The notes beneath the pieces were generated by a model. It did no database searches. It was not told where the DNA came from and was given only the letters and a program-made list of their open reading frames with translations. From Bacillus sp. N13C7 (lineage in GTDB: Bacteria; Bacillota; Bacilli; Bacillales; Bacillaceae): a stretch of DNA of 64,000 nucleotides. Each line of letters begins with the position of its first letter. Within the stretch, counting starts at the first letter, position 1. The stretch is taken from assembly GCF_026790065.1 (NCBI RefSeq), contig NZ_JALAMO010000006.1, positions 93,301 to 157,300 of the forward strand, given 5' to 3'. Both the position numbers and the translations under genes were made by a program. Shown here one piece after another: positions 1-8,950 of the stretch.

Positions 1-1
1 A

Positions 2-1063
2 TGGTATGGCCGAGGCAACGATACTGTCACGCTTGAACACATAAAGCAGATTCCCGGAGTCAAAGGCATCGTCTGGGCTCTCCATCAAAAGCCTGTCGGC
101 GGCGTGTGGGAAGAAGAAGAAATCAAAGCCGAGACCGAATATATCCAATCCTATGGTTTTCATGCAGAAGTTGTAGAAAGCGTGAATGTTCATGAAGCGA
201 TTAAACTCGGAAACGAAGAGCGCGGCCGGTATATTGAAAACTACAAACAAACGATCCGCAATCTTGCCAAATTTGGCGTGAAAGTGATCTGCTACAATTT
301 TATGCCGGTTTTTGACTGGACACGCACGGACATGTTCCGGCCGCTGGAAGATGGGTCAACTGCTTTGTTTTTTGAAAAGGCAAAGGTAGAAAGCCTTGAG
401 CCCCAAGAGCTGATTCAGACGGTGGAGGAAGCATCTGACATGACACTGCCGGGGTGGGAGCCAGAAAAACTGGCTCGAATCAAAGAGCTGTTTGCAGCCT
501 ACAGAACGGTCGATGAGGAACAGCTATGGGACAATTTATCATTCTTTTTGCAAGAAGTCCTTCCTGTTGCTGAGGCGCATGGCGTACAAATGGCCATTCA
601 TCCGGATGACCCGCCATGGCCGATCTTAGGACTGCCGCGCATTATCACAGGGGAGGCAAGCTATAAGAAGCTGCGGGCGATATCAGATTCACCGTCTAAT
701 TGCATCACCCTTTGTACAGGTTCAATGGGAGCCAATCCCGCAAACGACATGGTGGAGATCGCTAAGACGTATGCAGGCATTGCTCCATTTTCACATATTC
801 GGAATGTAAAAATTTTTGAGAATGGCAATTTTATTGAAACATCTCATCTGACGAAAGACGGTTCGATCAACATTCAAGGCGTGATGGAAGAACTGCATAA
901 GCAGGATTACAAAGGATATGTCAGACCGGATCACGGGCGCCATCTTTGGGGCGAGCAATGCCGGCCGGGTTATGGCTTATACGATCGGGCCCTTGGCATC
1001 ATGTACTTGAACGGACTGTGGGACGCATATGAAGCAATGGCCAAAAAAGAGGTGGAAGTATGA
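2..1063 (+). CDS. uxuA: Mannonate dehydratase, 5' end missing
   Basis: Reading frame open from base 2 (begins WYGRGNDTV), so the gene starts just upstream of the window and only a few N-terminal residues are missing. The product matches UxuA, which dehydrates D-mannonate to 2-keto-3-deoxygluconate in glucuronate breakdown, a metal-dependent TIM-barrel enzyme of the cytoplasm. The His-rich segments AIHPDDPPWP, RPDHGRHLWGE and CTGSMGANP, typical of the metal site, are present. It overlaps uxuB by four bases (ATGA), so the two are translationally coupled in the hexuronate operon. The first in-frame GTG at 104 is internal and not the real start. Confidence 0.95.
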   Translation, partial: WYGRGNDTVTLEHIKQIPGVKGIVWALHQKPVGGVWEEEEIKAETEYIQSYGFHAEVVESVNVHEAIKLGNEERGRYIENYKQTIRNLAKFGVKVICYNFMPVFDWTRTDMFRPLEDGSTALFFEKAKVESLEPQELIQTVEEASDMTLPGWEPEKLARIKELFAAYRTVDEEQLWDNLSFFLQEVLPVAEAHGVQMAIHPDDPPWPILGLPRIITGEASYKKLRAISDSPSNCITLCTGSMGANPANDMVEIAKTYAGIAPFSHIRNVKIFENGNFIETSHLTKDGSINIQGVMEELHKQDYKGYVRPDHGRHLWGEQCRPGYGLYDRALGIMYLNGLWDAYEAMAKKEVEV

Positions 1064-1896
1064 TCCAGATGCATGAGAACTTGGCTGGTAAAACGGCTGT
1101 CATCACTGGCGGCAGCGGGGTGCTTTGCTCTGCAATGGCCCGAGAGCTTGCCCGTCATGGCATGAAGGTGGCGATATTGAATCGGACGGCTGAAAAGGGC
1201 CAAGCGGTCGTGAAGGAGATTACAGAGGCTGGCGGCACAGCATGCTCTGTTACTGCGGATGTGCTGGACAGGATGTCACTGGTACAGGCAAAGGAGGACG
1301 TCCTCAGCCGGCTTGGCTCTGTCGACCTGTTAATTAACGGGGCTGGCGGCAATCATCCTGCCGCGATAACCGATGTGGAGACATATGAAGAAGCGGGAGC
1401 AGGCCAATCCTTTTTTGATATGGATGAGGAGGGCTTTTCAACTGTATTCTCCACCAACTTCACCGGAGCGTTTTTGGCCTCTCAAGTGTTTGGAAAAGAG
1501 CTGCTGAAGGCGGATTCACCGGCGATTATCAATCTTTCTTCCATGAGTGCTTATTCACCCATGACGAAGGTTCCGGCGTACAGTGCCGCCAAAGCATCCA
1601 TTAATAATTTTACGATGTGGATGGCCGTTCATTTTGCCGAAACCGGGCTGCGGGTCAATGCCATTGCCCCAGGCTTTTTTCTGACAAAACAAAATCATGA
1701 TTTGCTGATCAATCAAGACGGAACCTTAACCAGCCGATCTCACAAAATTATTGCGGGAACACCGATGAAGCGCTTTGGAAAACCGGAGGACTTGCTCGGC
1801 ACGCTGCTTTGGCTTGCGGATGAATCCTATTCCGGTTTTATCACCGGGATCACCGTTCCTGTCGATGGAGGATTTATGGCTTATTCAGGCGTATAA
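1060..1896 (+). CDS. uxuB: D-mannonate oxidoreductase (SDR family)
   Basis: A 278-residue short-chain dehydrogenase/reductase, known in B. subtilis as YjmF/UxuB, interconverting fructuronate and D-mannonate with NAD(H). The N-terminal nucleotide motif (TGGSGVLC, about residues 16-23), the NGAGGN segment, the catalytic Ser in INLSSMSAYS and the YSAAK catalytic Tyr/Lys are all visible. Length and termini match the 168 protein. The start overlaps the uxuA stop, and it works directly upstream of UxuA in the pathway. Its own product is not related to E. coli UxuB, which belongs to the long-chain mannitol dehydrogenase family. An ATG three codons downstream (1069) is an alternative start. Confidence 0.93.
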   Translation: MIQMHENLAGKTAVITGGSGVLCSAMARELARHGMKVAILNRTAEKGQAVVKEITEAGGTACSVTADVLDRMSLVQAKEDVLSRLGSVDLLINGAGGNHPAAITDVETYEEAGAGQSFFDMDEEGFSTVFSTNFTGAFLASQVFGKELLKADSPAIINLSSMSAYSPMTKVPAYSAAKASINNFTMWMAVHFAETGLRVNAIAPGFFLTKQNHDLLINQDGTLTSRSHKIIAGTPMKRFGKPEDLLGTLLWLADESYSGFITGITVPVDGGFMAYSGV

Positions 1897-1943
1897 CGAA
1901 ATCGGAGCAACAGAAACTGAACCAACATAGGGGTGAGGTTGAG

Positions 1944-3212
1944 ATGTTTTCAAAAGATAAGCTTCCCATTATCCTTTTTTTGTTCCTGGCAGGAGTGATT
2001 AATTACCTGGATCGCTCGGCGCTTTCCATTGCAGCTCCTTTTATTCAGGATGATCTCATATTGTCTGCTACGCAAATGGGCTTGATTTTCAGCAGTTTTT
2101 CGATTGGCTATGCCATTTTTAATTTTCTTGGGGGAGTGGCATCTGACCGCTATGGGGCAAAGCTGACCCTGTTTGTCGCCATGGTCGTTTGGTCGCTATT
2201 CAGCGGAGCAGTCGCCCTTGCCTTTGGTTTTGTCAGCCTTCTGATTATACGCATCCTCTTCGGAATGGGAGAAGGCCCGCTTTCTGCGACCATCAACAAG
2301 ATGGTGAATAACTGGTTTCCGCCAACCCAGCGGGCGTCCGTTGTCGGTGTGACCAACAGCGGAACGCCGCTCGGGGGAGCCATTTCCGGCCCGATCGTCG
2401 GCATGATCGCAGTCGCGTTCAGCTGGAAGGTATCCTTCGTTCTCATTATGATTATTGGATTAATATGGGCAGTGCTCTGGTTCAAGTTTGTCAAAGAAAA
2501 GCCCCCTGAGGCGATGAGGGAAGCACCGGCGATAAGAGCAGAAACGTCTCCCGGAGAAAAAATTCCGCTCACCTTTTATCTGAAGCAAAAAACGGTTTTA
2601 TTCACGGCGTTTGCTTTTTTCGCCTACAATTATATTCTTTTCTTCTTTTTGACGTGGTTTCCGAGCTACCTTGTTGAAGAACGTGGATTAAGTGTTGAAT
2701 CGATGAGTGTCATCACGGTCATTCCGTGGATTTTAGGCTTTATCGGGCTCGCAGCCGGGGGGTTTGTTTCTGACTATGTGTACAAAAAAACGGCCCGAAA
2801 AGGTGTGCTGTTCTCGCGCAAGGTAGTGCTCGTCACGTGTTTGTTTTCATCTGCGGTTTTGATTGGTTTCGCCGGGCTTGTGGCAACGACGGCAGGCGCT
2901 GTTACCCTTGTCGCTCTGTCCGTGTTCTTTCTTTATTTGACCGGCGCTATCTACTGGGCTGTCATTCAAGATGTAGTGGATCAAAACAATGTCGGTTCTG
3001 TAGGCGGCTTCATGCATTTCCTCGCCAATACGGCAGGAATTATCGGGCCGGCGTTAACCGGGTTTATTGTTGATCAGACGGGTACGTTTTCTGGAGCATT
3101 TTTGCTTGCAGGAGGGTTAGCTGTCTTTGCTTCACTTGCTGTTATTCGTTTTGTCCGTCCAATCATCGGCAAACCAGCAGGAACTGAAGCGGAGGATTCC
3201 GTGTCTTATTAA
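1944..3212 (+). CDS. exuT: Hexuronate transporter (MFS)
   Basis: A 422-residue major facilitator protein with about 12 hydrophobic segments, beginning LPIILFLFLAGVINYLDRSAL, the signature of the anion:cation symporter (phthalate permease) branch that includes ExuT. The GGVASDRYGAK loop between helices 2 and 3 fits the MFS motif A. It imports galacturonate and glucuronate by proton symport in the cytoplasmic membrane. The ATG at 1944 is preceded by GGGGTGAGG. It lies 47 bases after uxuB, in the same operon, and ahead of the regulator exuR. The substrate is assigned from family and context. Confidence 0.92.
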   Translation: MFSKDKLPIILFLFLAGVINYLDRSALSIAAPFIQDDLILSATQMGLIFSSFSIGYAIFNFLGGVASDRYGAKLTLFVAMVVWSLFSGAVALAFGFVSLLIIRILFGMGEGPLSATINKMVNNWFPPTQRASVVGVTNSGTPLGGAISGPIVGMIAVAFSWKVSFVLIMIIGLIWAVLWFKFVKEKPPEAMREAPAIRAETSPGEKIPLTFYLKQKTVLFTAFAFFAYNYILFFFLTWFPSYLVEERGLSVESMSVITVIPWILGFIGLAAGGFVSDYVYKKTARKGVLFSRKVVLVTCLFSSAVLIGFAGLVATTAGAVTLVALSVFFLYLTGAIYWAVIQDVVDQNNVGSVGGFMHFLANTAGIIGPALTGFIVDQTGTFSGAFLLAGGLAVFASLAVIRFVRPIIGKPAGTEAEDSVSY

Positions 3213-3298
3213 TCTGGAAATAGAGTGGGAGAGAGGTATGTTTGATGATACAATATACAGTAAATAATCGCAGCCGGTATGATAAGGAAGGAAAATAG

Positions 3299-4300
3299 AT
3301 GGTAACCATAAAAGATATCGCAAAACTCGCAAACGTATCCCACACAACCGTTTCCAGAGCACTCAACAACAGCCCTTACATCAAAGAACACACGAAGAAA
3401 AAAATACTGGAGCTCGCAGCACAGCTCAACTATACACCGAATGTAAATGCAAAAAGCCTGGCGATGCAAAAGTCACATACGATCGGGCTTTTCTTTACAA
3501 GTATCACAAACGGAACCTCACATAGCTTTTTTGCTGACACGATCAAAGGCGTCAATCAAGCCATAAGTGAGGATTACAATCTCTATGTACGCGGCATCGA
3601 TGATCTGAAAAACTATGACTCCGTTACGCCGATGAGATATGACGGCATCATTTTAATGAGCCAAAGTGACATTGATAATTCTTTTATTTATCATATTCGG
3701 GAAAAAAACATCCCGCTCGTCGTGCTGAATCGCGACATTGATGACCGCAGCATCACGAATATTTTGTCTAATGACAAGGAAGGCTCGCAGGAAGCTGTAG
3801 AATACTTCATTAAGAACGGACATCAAGACATCGCCATCATCGAGGGAATCGAAGGCTTTAAATCCTCCCAGCAGCGAAAGGAAGGCTACTTAGCTGCACT
3901 GATTCATCATCATATTCCGATCAAACATGAATACAGTGTCAAAGGGCAATACGATATGGAAAGCGGCTTTCAAGCGATGGAGCGGCTGCTGGCGCTGCCA
4001 AATCCCCCAACCGCTGTCTTTTGCTCGAATGATGACATGGCAATCGGAGCGATGAATGCGATATTCGCCAAGGGCCTAAAGGTCCCTGATGATATTTCCG
4101 TAATTGGTTTTGATGATATTGGTTTTTCACAGTATATAACGCCGAGGCTTTCAACTGTAAAGCGCCCAGTAGAGAAAATCAGTGTACTTGGAGCGCAAAA
4201 ACTATTGTCGCTGATCAGCGAGCCGGAAACAAAAGCAGAAAAAATTTTCGAAAATACAGAGTTCATGGTTCGTGATTCAGTGAGGCAATTGTCAACGTGA
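3299..4300 (+). CDS. exuR: LacI-family repressor of hexuronate genes
   Basis: A 333-residue LacI/GalR regulator. Residues 1-25 (VTIKDIAKLANVSHTTVSRALNN) form the helix-turn-helix and hinge; the rest is a periplasmic-binding-type effector domain ending in STVKRPVEKISVLGAQKL, usual for the family. Known in B. subtilis as the repressor of the uxaC-exu operon, relieved by hexuronates. Start ATG at 3299 has AAGGAAGG seven bases upstream. It lies inside the operon it controls, 86 bases after exuT. The effector and operators cannot be read from this window, since the main promoter is upstream of it. Confidence 0.92.
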   Translation: MVTIKDIAKLANVSHTTVSRALNNSPYIKEHTKKKILELAAQLNYTPNVNAKSLAMQKSHTIGLFFTSITNGTSHSFFADTIKGVNQAISEDYNLYVRGIDDLKNYDSVTPMRYDGIILMSQSDIDNSFIYHIREKNIPLVVLNRDIDDRSITNILSNDKEGSQEAVEYFIKNGHQDIAIIEGIEGFKSSQQRKEGYLAALIHHHIPIKHEYSVKGQYDMESGFQAMERLLALPNPPTAVFCSNDDMAIGAMNAIFAKGLKVPDDISVIGFDDIGFSQYITPRLSTVKRPVEKISVLGAQKLLSLISEPETKAEKIFENTEFMVRDSVRQLST

Positions 4301-4328
4301 TGCCCCGTTTTTCAGCGGGCATTCTTTC
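4299..4328 (+). terminator. Hairpin after exuR
   Basis: ATGCCCcG and its partner GCGGGCAT form a short stem with loop, followed by TCTTTCT. The T-run is weak, so it may only attenuate reading into uxaB or stabilise the upstream mRNA. Confidence 0.5.
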
Positions 4329-4337
4329 TGCGGAAAA

Positions 4338-4352
4338 ATGTTAACGTGTGCA
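4338..4352 (+). promoter_or_regulatory. Possible cre (CcpA) site before uxaB
   Basis: ATGTTAACGTGTGCA fits the cre consensus WTGNAANCGNWNNCW at all but two fixed positions and lies just ahead of the uxaB ribosome site. Carbon catabolite repression of the exu locus is known; this particular site is an inference. Confidence 0.3.
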
Positions 4353-4369
4353 TAAAGGAGAGGGAGGCA

Positions 4370-5818
4370 ATGAAGGTGCAGAAGCTGAATAAAAACATGT
4401 ACGATCACTATACACAGTATCCGGAAAAAATTCTCCAATTCGGTGAAGGGAACTTTCTTCGAGGCTTTGTCGACTGGCAGATTGATCAATTGAATCAACA
4501 CACTGATTTTAATGGAAGCGTCGCAGTTGTACAGCCAAGGGGGTCAGAAAAAATCAAAAGATTAAACGATCAAGATGGCTTATACACACTTTTTTTACAG
4601 GGAATGAAAGATGGAGAAGCGGTAAACGAGCATATGATTATCAACTCAATCAGCCGTGGAATTGATCTGTTTTCTGATTATGAAGCTTACAAAAAGTTGG
4701 CTGCGAGCGAAGAGCTGCGGTTGATCATTTCCAACACCACTGAGGCTGGTATCGTATGTGATGAAAAAGACCGTTTAGAGGATAGGCCGCAAAAAACATT
4801 CCCTGGGAAATTAACTGCATTTCTATACTTTCGCTATCAGGCCTTTAAAGGAAATCAGACTAAAGGCTGTGTCTTGATCCCATGTGAGCTGATCGAGAAT
4901 AATGGCGAAAAGCTGAAGGAAACCATTCTTCATTATGCAAAGCTGTGGAAGCTGGAAGAAGGATTTACACAGTGGATCCATGAGGCCAACACGTTTTGTA
5001 ATAGTTTAGTAGATCGCATTGTCCCGGGTTTTCCTGTAGACAGCATTGATGAGATCACGGCTGATCTGGGCTATCAGGATGATTTGATTGTTGTAGGAGA
5101 GCAATTTTATTTATGGGTTATCGAGGGGCCGGATTGGATTGGAAAAGAACTGCCCTTTGCGGCTGCCGGGCTCCATACAAAGATCGTAAGCGACCTCACC
5201 CCTTATCGGACAAAAAAAGTGAGGATTTTAAATGGCGCTCATACAGCAATGACACCAGTAGCTTTATTATACGGCTTAAAAACTGTGCGGGACGCTGTCG
5301 AGCATCCGGAAGTGGGGCGGTTTATCAGAGAGATGATTCATGACGAAATTCTTCCTGTTTTAAAAATGGAAGGGCTTTCTGAATATGCTGAGGATGTGCT
5401 GAATCGTTTCAAAAACCCGTATATTAAGCATTACCTGGAAAGCATAGCATTGAACTCCGTTTCCAAATTCAAAGCGAGAAACCTGCCGACTATTCAGGAA
5501 TATGTTGAACAGAAGGGACAGCTTCCTGAACGCTTGGTGTTTTCGTTCAGCGCTTTGCTGTATTTTTATCAGGGAAACGAGAAATTGCAGGATGATCCTG
5601 ATGTTTTTCAATTTTTCAAAGCTGTGTGGCATCAGGAGAATGGAGACTTGCTTTGTATTGCATCAAGAGTGTTAGGTGAACGGCGGCTGTGGGGGGCAGA
5701 TCTCAACAAGATACCGAGGCTGACCGAGAGAGTTGCTGATTACTTGAATCATATTCATGAACTTGGCATGCAGCGGGCTTTTGAACAATGCTGCACACAA
5801 AGGGGAGAGGTACGATGA
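4370..5818 (+). CDS. uxaB: Tagaturonate reductase (altronate oxidoreductase)
   Basis: A 482-residue member of the mannitol/altronate dehydrogenase family (long-chain, NAD-dependent) that reduces D-tagaturonate to D-altronate in galacturonate breakdown. The N-terminal FGEGNFLRGFVDWQID is the family's nucleotide-binding start, and the K-x-x-x-x-N-x-x-H active site is seen in KKVRILNGAHTAMTP (about residue 285-300). The frame is open back to 4346, but ATG 4370 has AAGGAG at 4355-4360, nine bases away; GTG 4376 is a second candidate and would give the 480-residue form. The stop overlaps the uxaA start by four bases. Confidence 0.93.
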   Translation: MKVQKLNKNMYDHYTQYPEKILQFGEGNFLRGFVDWQIDQLNQHTDFNGSVAVVQPRGSEKIKRLNDQDGLYTLFLQGMKDGEAVNEHMIINSISRGIDLFSDYEAYKKLAASEELRLIISNTTEAGIVCDEKDRLEDRPQKTFPGKLTAFLYFRYQAFKGNQTKGCVLIPCELIENNGEKLKETILHYAKLWKLEEGFTQWIHEANTFCNSLVDRIVPGFPVDSIDEITADLGYQDDLIVVGEQFYLWVIEGPDWIGKELPFAAAGLHTKIVSDLTPYRTKKVRILNGAHTAMTPVALLYGLKTVRDAVEHPEVGRFIREMIHDEILPVLKMEGLSEYAEDVLNRFKNPYIKHYLESIALNSVSKFKARNLPTIQEYVEQKGQLPERLVFSFSALLYFYQGNEKLQDDPDVFQFFKAVWHQENGDLLCIASRVLGERRLWGADLNKIPRLTERVADYLNHIHELGMQRAFEQCCTQRGEVR

Positions 5819-7308
5819 AGTCATGTATAAAGATTCATAAACAAGATAATGTCCTTCTTGCGCTTCGGGATATCCAAAAGGGAGAGCGGCTGAATGCTGA
5901 CGGCGTGTCGATTGAAGTCAGAGATAATATAAAAAGAGGCCACAAGATTGCGCTGCAGCCGATCAAAGAAAACGACAGCATTATTAAATACGGGTTTCCA
6001 ATCGGGCGTGCGACACAAGATATCTCGATCGGAGAGCATATTCATGTCCATAATACGAAAACAAATCTGTCTGATATCCAAACATACAGCTATACTCCGA
6101 GATTTGCAGAGAATCCATATTCAAATGAGAACCGGACGTTTAAAGGATTCAGAAGAGAAAACGGAAATGCCGGTGTGCGAAATGAATTATGGATTGTGCC
6201 AACTGTCGGCTGCGTCAATGGGATAGCTGAAAAAATGCTCCAGCGTTTTGTCAGAGAAACGGGGGATATTGCTCCATTCGATAACGTGCTCGTGTTAAAA
6301 CACCAATACGGATGCTCGCAGCTTGGCGACGATCATGAAAATACGAAGCAAATCCTGCTGAATGCCATCCGCCATCCAAATGCCGGCGGCGTTTTGGTGT
6401 TAGGGCTTGGGTGCGAGAACAACGAGCTGGCAGGAATGAAGGAAGCACTGCAAGATGTGAACCTGAATCGGGTGAAATTTCTCGAATCCCAGTCGGTAAC
6501 CGACGAAATGGAGGCAGGTGTTGCTTTGCTGAAGGAAATTCATGAAGCGGCAAAAGGCGATAGAAGAGAAGACATTCCGCTGTCCGAACTGAAGATCGGG
6601 CTGAAATGCGGAGGTTCGGACGGTTTTTCCGGCATAACGGCAAACCCGCTGCTTGGCCGTTTTTCAGACTATATCATTGCACAGGGAGGGAGCACGGTGC
6701 TGACGGAAGTTCCGGAAATGTTCGGTGCGGAAACCATCCTGATGCAGCGGGCTGCCAATGAAGAAGTGTTTCATAAGATTGTCCATTTAATCAATGATTT
6801 CAAACAATATTTTATCAAACATGATCAGCCGGTGTACGAAAATCCTTCGCCGGGCAACAAGGCAGGCGGCATTTCTACACTCGAGGATAAATCGCTGGGA
6901 TGCACGCAAAAAGCGGGGATTTCACCTGTCGCGGATGTCTTGAAATACGGCGAAACGCTCAAGACAAACGGGCTGACGCTTTTGAGCGCGCCGGGCAATG
7001 ACTTGATTGCTTCCTCCGCATTGGCGGCGGCCGGCTGTCAAATTGTTCTGTTTACAACGGGGAGAGGCACGCCGTTCGGCACCTTTGTCCCGACGGTGAA
7101 GGTAGCGACAAACACCCAGCTGTATGAGGCGAAGCCGCATTGGATTGATTTTAACGCAGGCCTTTTAGCGGAGGATGATGTTCATGAGGAATATGTGCTG
7201 CGAGAGTTTATCCAATATATGATTGAGGTGGCAAGCGGTCAGCTTGTAAACCATGAAAAGAATGATTTCAGAGAACTTGCCATTTTTAAATCGGGTGTAA
7301 CGCTATAA
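5815..7308 (+). CDS. uxaA: Altronate dehydratase
   Basis: A 497-residue altronate dehydratase of the UxaA/GarD family that converts D-altronate to 2-keto-3-deoxygluconate, closing the galacturonate branch. The N-terminal SAF-like domain (about residues 1-90) is followed by the catalytic part with GFRRENGNAGVRNELWIVPTVGC and later GLKCGGSDGFSGITANP and FTTGRGTPFG motifs of the family. The ATG at 5815 gives exactly the length known in 168; the frame extends to 5788 but AGGGGAGAGG at 5801-5810 suits 5815. It is coupled to uxaB by an ATGA overlap and ends the operon at a strong hairpin. Confidence 0.94.
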   Translation: MKSCIKIHKQDNVLLALRDIQKGERLNADGVSIEVRDNIKRGHKIALQPIKENDSIIKYGFPIGRATQDISIGEHIHVHNTKTNLSDIQTYSYTPRFAENPYSNENRTFKGFRRENGNAGVRNELWIVPTVGCVNGIAEKMLQRFVRETGDIAPFDNVLVLKHQYGCSQLGDDHENTKQILLNAIRHPNAGGVLVLGLGCENNELAGMKEALQDVNLNRVKFLESQSVTDEMEAGVALLKEIHEAAKGDRREDIPLSELKIGLKCGGSDGFSGITANPLLGRFSDYIIAQGGSTVLTEVPEMFGAETILMQRAANEEVFHKIVHLINDFKQYFIKHDQPVYENPSPGNKAGGISTLEDKSLGCTQKAGISPVADVLKYGETLKTNGLTLLSAPGNDLIASSALAAAGCQIVLFTTGRGTPFGTFVPTVKVATNTQLYEAKPHWIDFNAGLLAEDDVHEEYVLREFIQYMIEVASGQLVNHEKNDFRELAIFKSGVTL

Positions 7309-7315
7309 AGAGAAC

Positions 7316-7345
7316 AGGCTATCCTCCAAGAGGATAGCCTTCTTC
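7316..7345. terminator. Bidirectional terminator uxaA / yjnA
   Basis: Perfect stem AGGCTATCCTC / GAGGATAGCCT with a CAA loop and a T-rich tail. It lies between the converging uxaA and yjnA ends and can serve both. Confidence 0.85.
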
Positions 7346-7346
7346 A

Positions 7347-8111
7347 TTAGATCAGTTTTAAGCCGCTGATTAAAATGATGGACGCCATAATAAATTGCAG
7401 CGGACGCGGGGAGAATCGAGGCGAGAGATGGCTTCCGATCAGCACGCCTGGAATTGAACCGAGCAGCAGATTAGCTGCCAGCATGTAATCCACGCTTCCG
7501 AAGCTTGCGTTCAAAATGCCTGCTGCTGTAACAAGAAGAAAAGCATGCGCGATATCGGTTCCGACAATCTGTGACGCTTTCATGTTAAATAAGTAAATCA
7601 TAGCAATGGCAAATAATGATCCTGAACCAATTGATGTTAATCCGACGATAAATCCAAACACAACACCAATAAGAATCGTCAGCGCCCGCTTGTTTTCAAG
7701 CGGCATCAGCTGCCAGCGGTTCGGGCGAAGTTTTCGATCCAAAAACAAGCGGACGATGATTGAAATGGCAACCAGTGTTAACACATAGCCAAGAGCGTGC
7801 TTAATAATTTCTTCCTGATGCTGATGAAAGGCGGGGAACAAATGCAGTATGCCAATGGCCAGCGATGCACTCGGAATACTGCCAATGGCTAAGTATTTGA
7901 CCAATTTAAAGTTAATCGTTTTCTGCCGCCAATGGGAGGCAACGCCAAACAGCTTTGTGATCGAGTTATATACAAGATCCGTCCCGACCGCGATGGAAGG
8001 ATTAATTCCAAGCACAATTAAAAGAGGAGTCAATAAGGCAGCCCCGCCCACTCCCGTCAATCCGACTAAGGCTCCGACAAACAAACCCATCAATATGATG
8101 CTTACACTCAT
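7347..8111 (-). CDS. yjnA: TauE/SafE-family membrane transporter
   Basis: A 254-residue protein with about eight hydrophobic helices in two halves. The repeated signature GLTGVGGAALLTPLL / VGTDL in the first half and GLTSIGSGSLFAIAM / VGTDIAHAF in the second is diagnostic of the TauE/SafE (DUF81) family, which exports sulfonate- or sulfite-like anions. The ATG at 8111 is preceded by AGGAGGCC on the minus strand. It stands alone, convergent with the uxa genes. The substrate is not known. Confidence 0.88.
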   Translation of the reverse strand: MSVSIILMGLFVGALVGLTGVGGAALLTPLLIVLGINPSIAVGTDLVYNSITKLFGVASHWRQKTINFKLVKYLAIGSIPSASLAIGILHLFPAFHQHQEEIIKHALGYVLTLVAISIIVRLFLDRKLRPNRWQLMPLENKRALTILIGVVFGFIVGLTSIGSGSLFAIAMIYLFNMKASQIVGTDIAHAFLLVTAAGILNASFGSVDYMLAANLLLGSIPGVLIGSHLSPRFSPRPLQFIMASIILISGLKLI

Positions 8112-8291
8112 GATAAAGGCCTCCTGAAAACCCGACTATTTTTATCAGATTATATATGATTAGGTCATGTTAATCAATTAAATGTTTTGAATTTTTGTAC
8201 GTTAGCTGCTTGAAATTTTGGTATGCTCAATATCTCTATTCATTTGCCCTATAATGAGTGTCTGGACGAAATCCAGAAGTGAGGCGGAGGC

Positions 8292-8327
8292 AAAAAAAAG
8301 ATACCTTTTAACAGGTATCTTTTTTTC
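8292..8327. terminator. Bidirectional terminator after yjoA
   Basis: AAAAAAAAGATACCT / AGGTATCTTTTTTT with a TTTAAC loop: A-run before and T-run after make it functional on both strands. It sits just past the yjoA stop. Confidence 0.85.
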
Positions 8328-8334
8328 CTTTACA

Positions 8335-8799
8335 TTACATGCGCTGCTGATAGAATGGAAGCTCCGTGTGGCCCATTTCCCGCACATAAACGAACAGGTT
8401 GCCTTTATGGTGAATTTCATGCTCCATTGCAAGCTGAAGCAGTGCGCTGCCTGTGACTTTTCTGCCGAAAACGGCTGTCAGGTCAATTTCTCTGTCCAGC
8501 TGCTCTTCAGTCAGCTGTTCAAGGATAGCGACCGTTTTGTCTGTATATGTTTTTGCCAGAACATTGAGATCTGTTTCTGTTTCTTCCTGCTTGTTTTGAA
8601 AAGGTGAGGCATTGCCTTCTTTAATGACATTTGCGAACAAGTGGAAAGACGTAAGAATGTGTTTGACCAGCTCTTCTGCTGACATTGATGTTTCTGCCGG
8701 TTTGTAGCTGTAATTTTCTTTGCTAATTTTTTCAGCCAGCTCATTGGTCACGTTTCGATGGGATAAAAAATGGCTGACAATTTGATTGGATTGGCTCAT
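8335..8799 (-). CDS. yjoA: DinB-family protein
   Basis: A 154-residue protein from ATG 8799, which follows GGAGGAGAT on the minus strand; the frame continues upstream to 8835 without a better start. It is a DinB/YfiT-like four-helix bundle: helix-rich, with His residues spaced as in the metal-binding triad (LVKHI near residue 49, MEHEIHHKG near residue 130). Many members are metal-dependent thiol transferases, but no substrate is known for YjoA. It is monocistronic, ends at a terminator, and diverges from yjoB. Confidence 0.87.
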   Translation of the reverse strand: MSQSNQIVSHFLSHRNVTNELAEKISKENYSYKPAETSMSAEELVKHILTSFHLFANVIKEGNASPFQNKQEETETDLNVLAKTYTDKTVAILEQLTEEQLDREIDLTAVFGRKVTGSALLQLAMEHEIHHKGNLFVYVREMGHTELPFYQQRM

Positions 8800-8884
8800 T
8801 ATGATCTCCTCCATATGTAAAAATGAATGGTGCAATGAAATCCTATATCAACGGTTATCAATTCACAAGCAATATGCTGTGGGA

Positions 8885-8910
8885 TGAAACAAAAAGCGAT
8901 GTCAATCGTA
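8885..8910 (+). promoter_or_regulatory. SigW promoter of yjoB
   Basis: TGAAAC at 8885-8890 and CGTA at 8907-8910 are 16 bases apart, matching the extracytoplasmic-function sigma-W consensus. It lies about 40 bases ahead of the yjoB start, and yjoB is a known SigW regulon member. Confidence 0.85.
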
Positions 8911-8950
8911 TATATAACGTTCACAAAAGTTCAAGAAATGGAGATTTAAC

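Noticed and set aside
2150-2572. Minus-strand frame in exuT
   Set aside because: Shadow frame opposite membrane-protein coding; no start signal.
3132-3469. Several minus-strand frames around the exuT-exuR junction
   Set aside because: Overlap two well-supported genes and lack ribosome sites.
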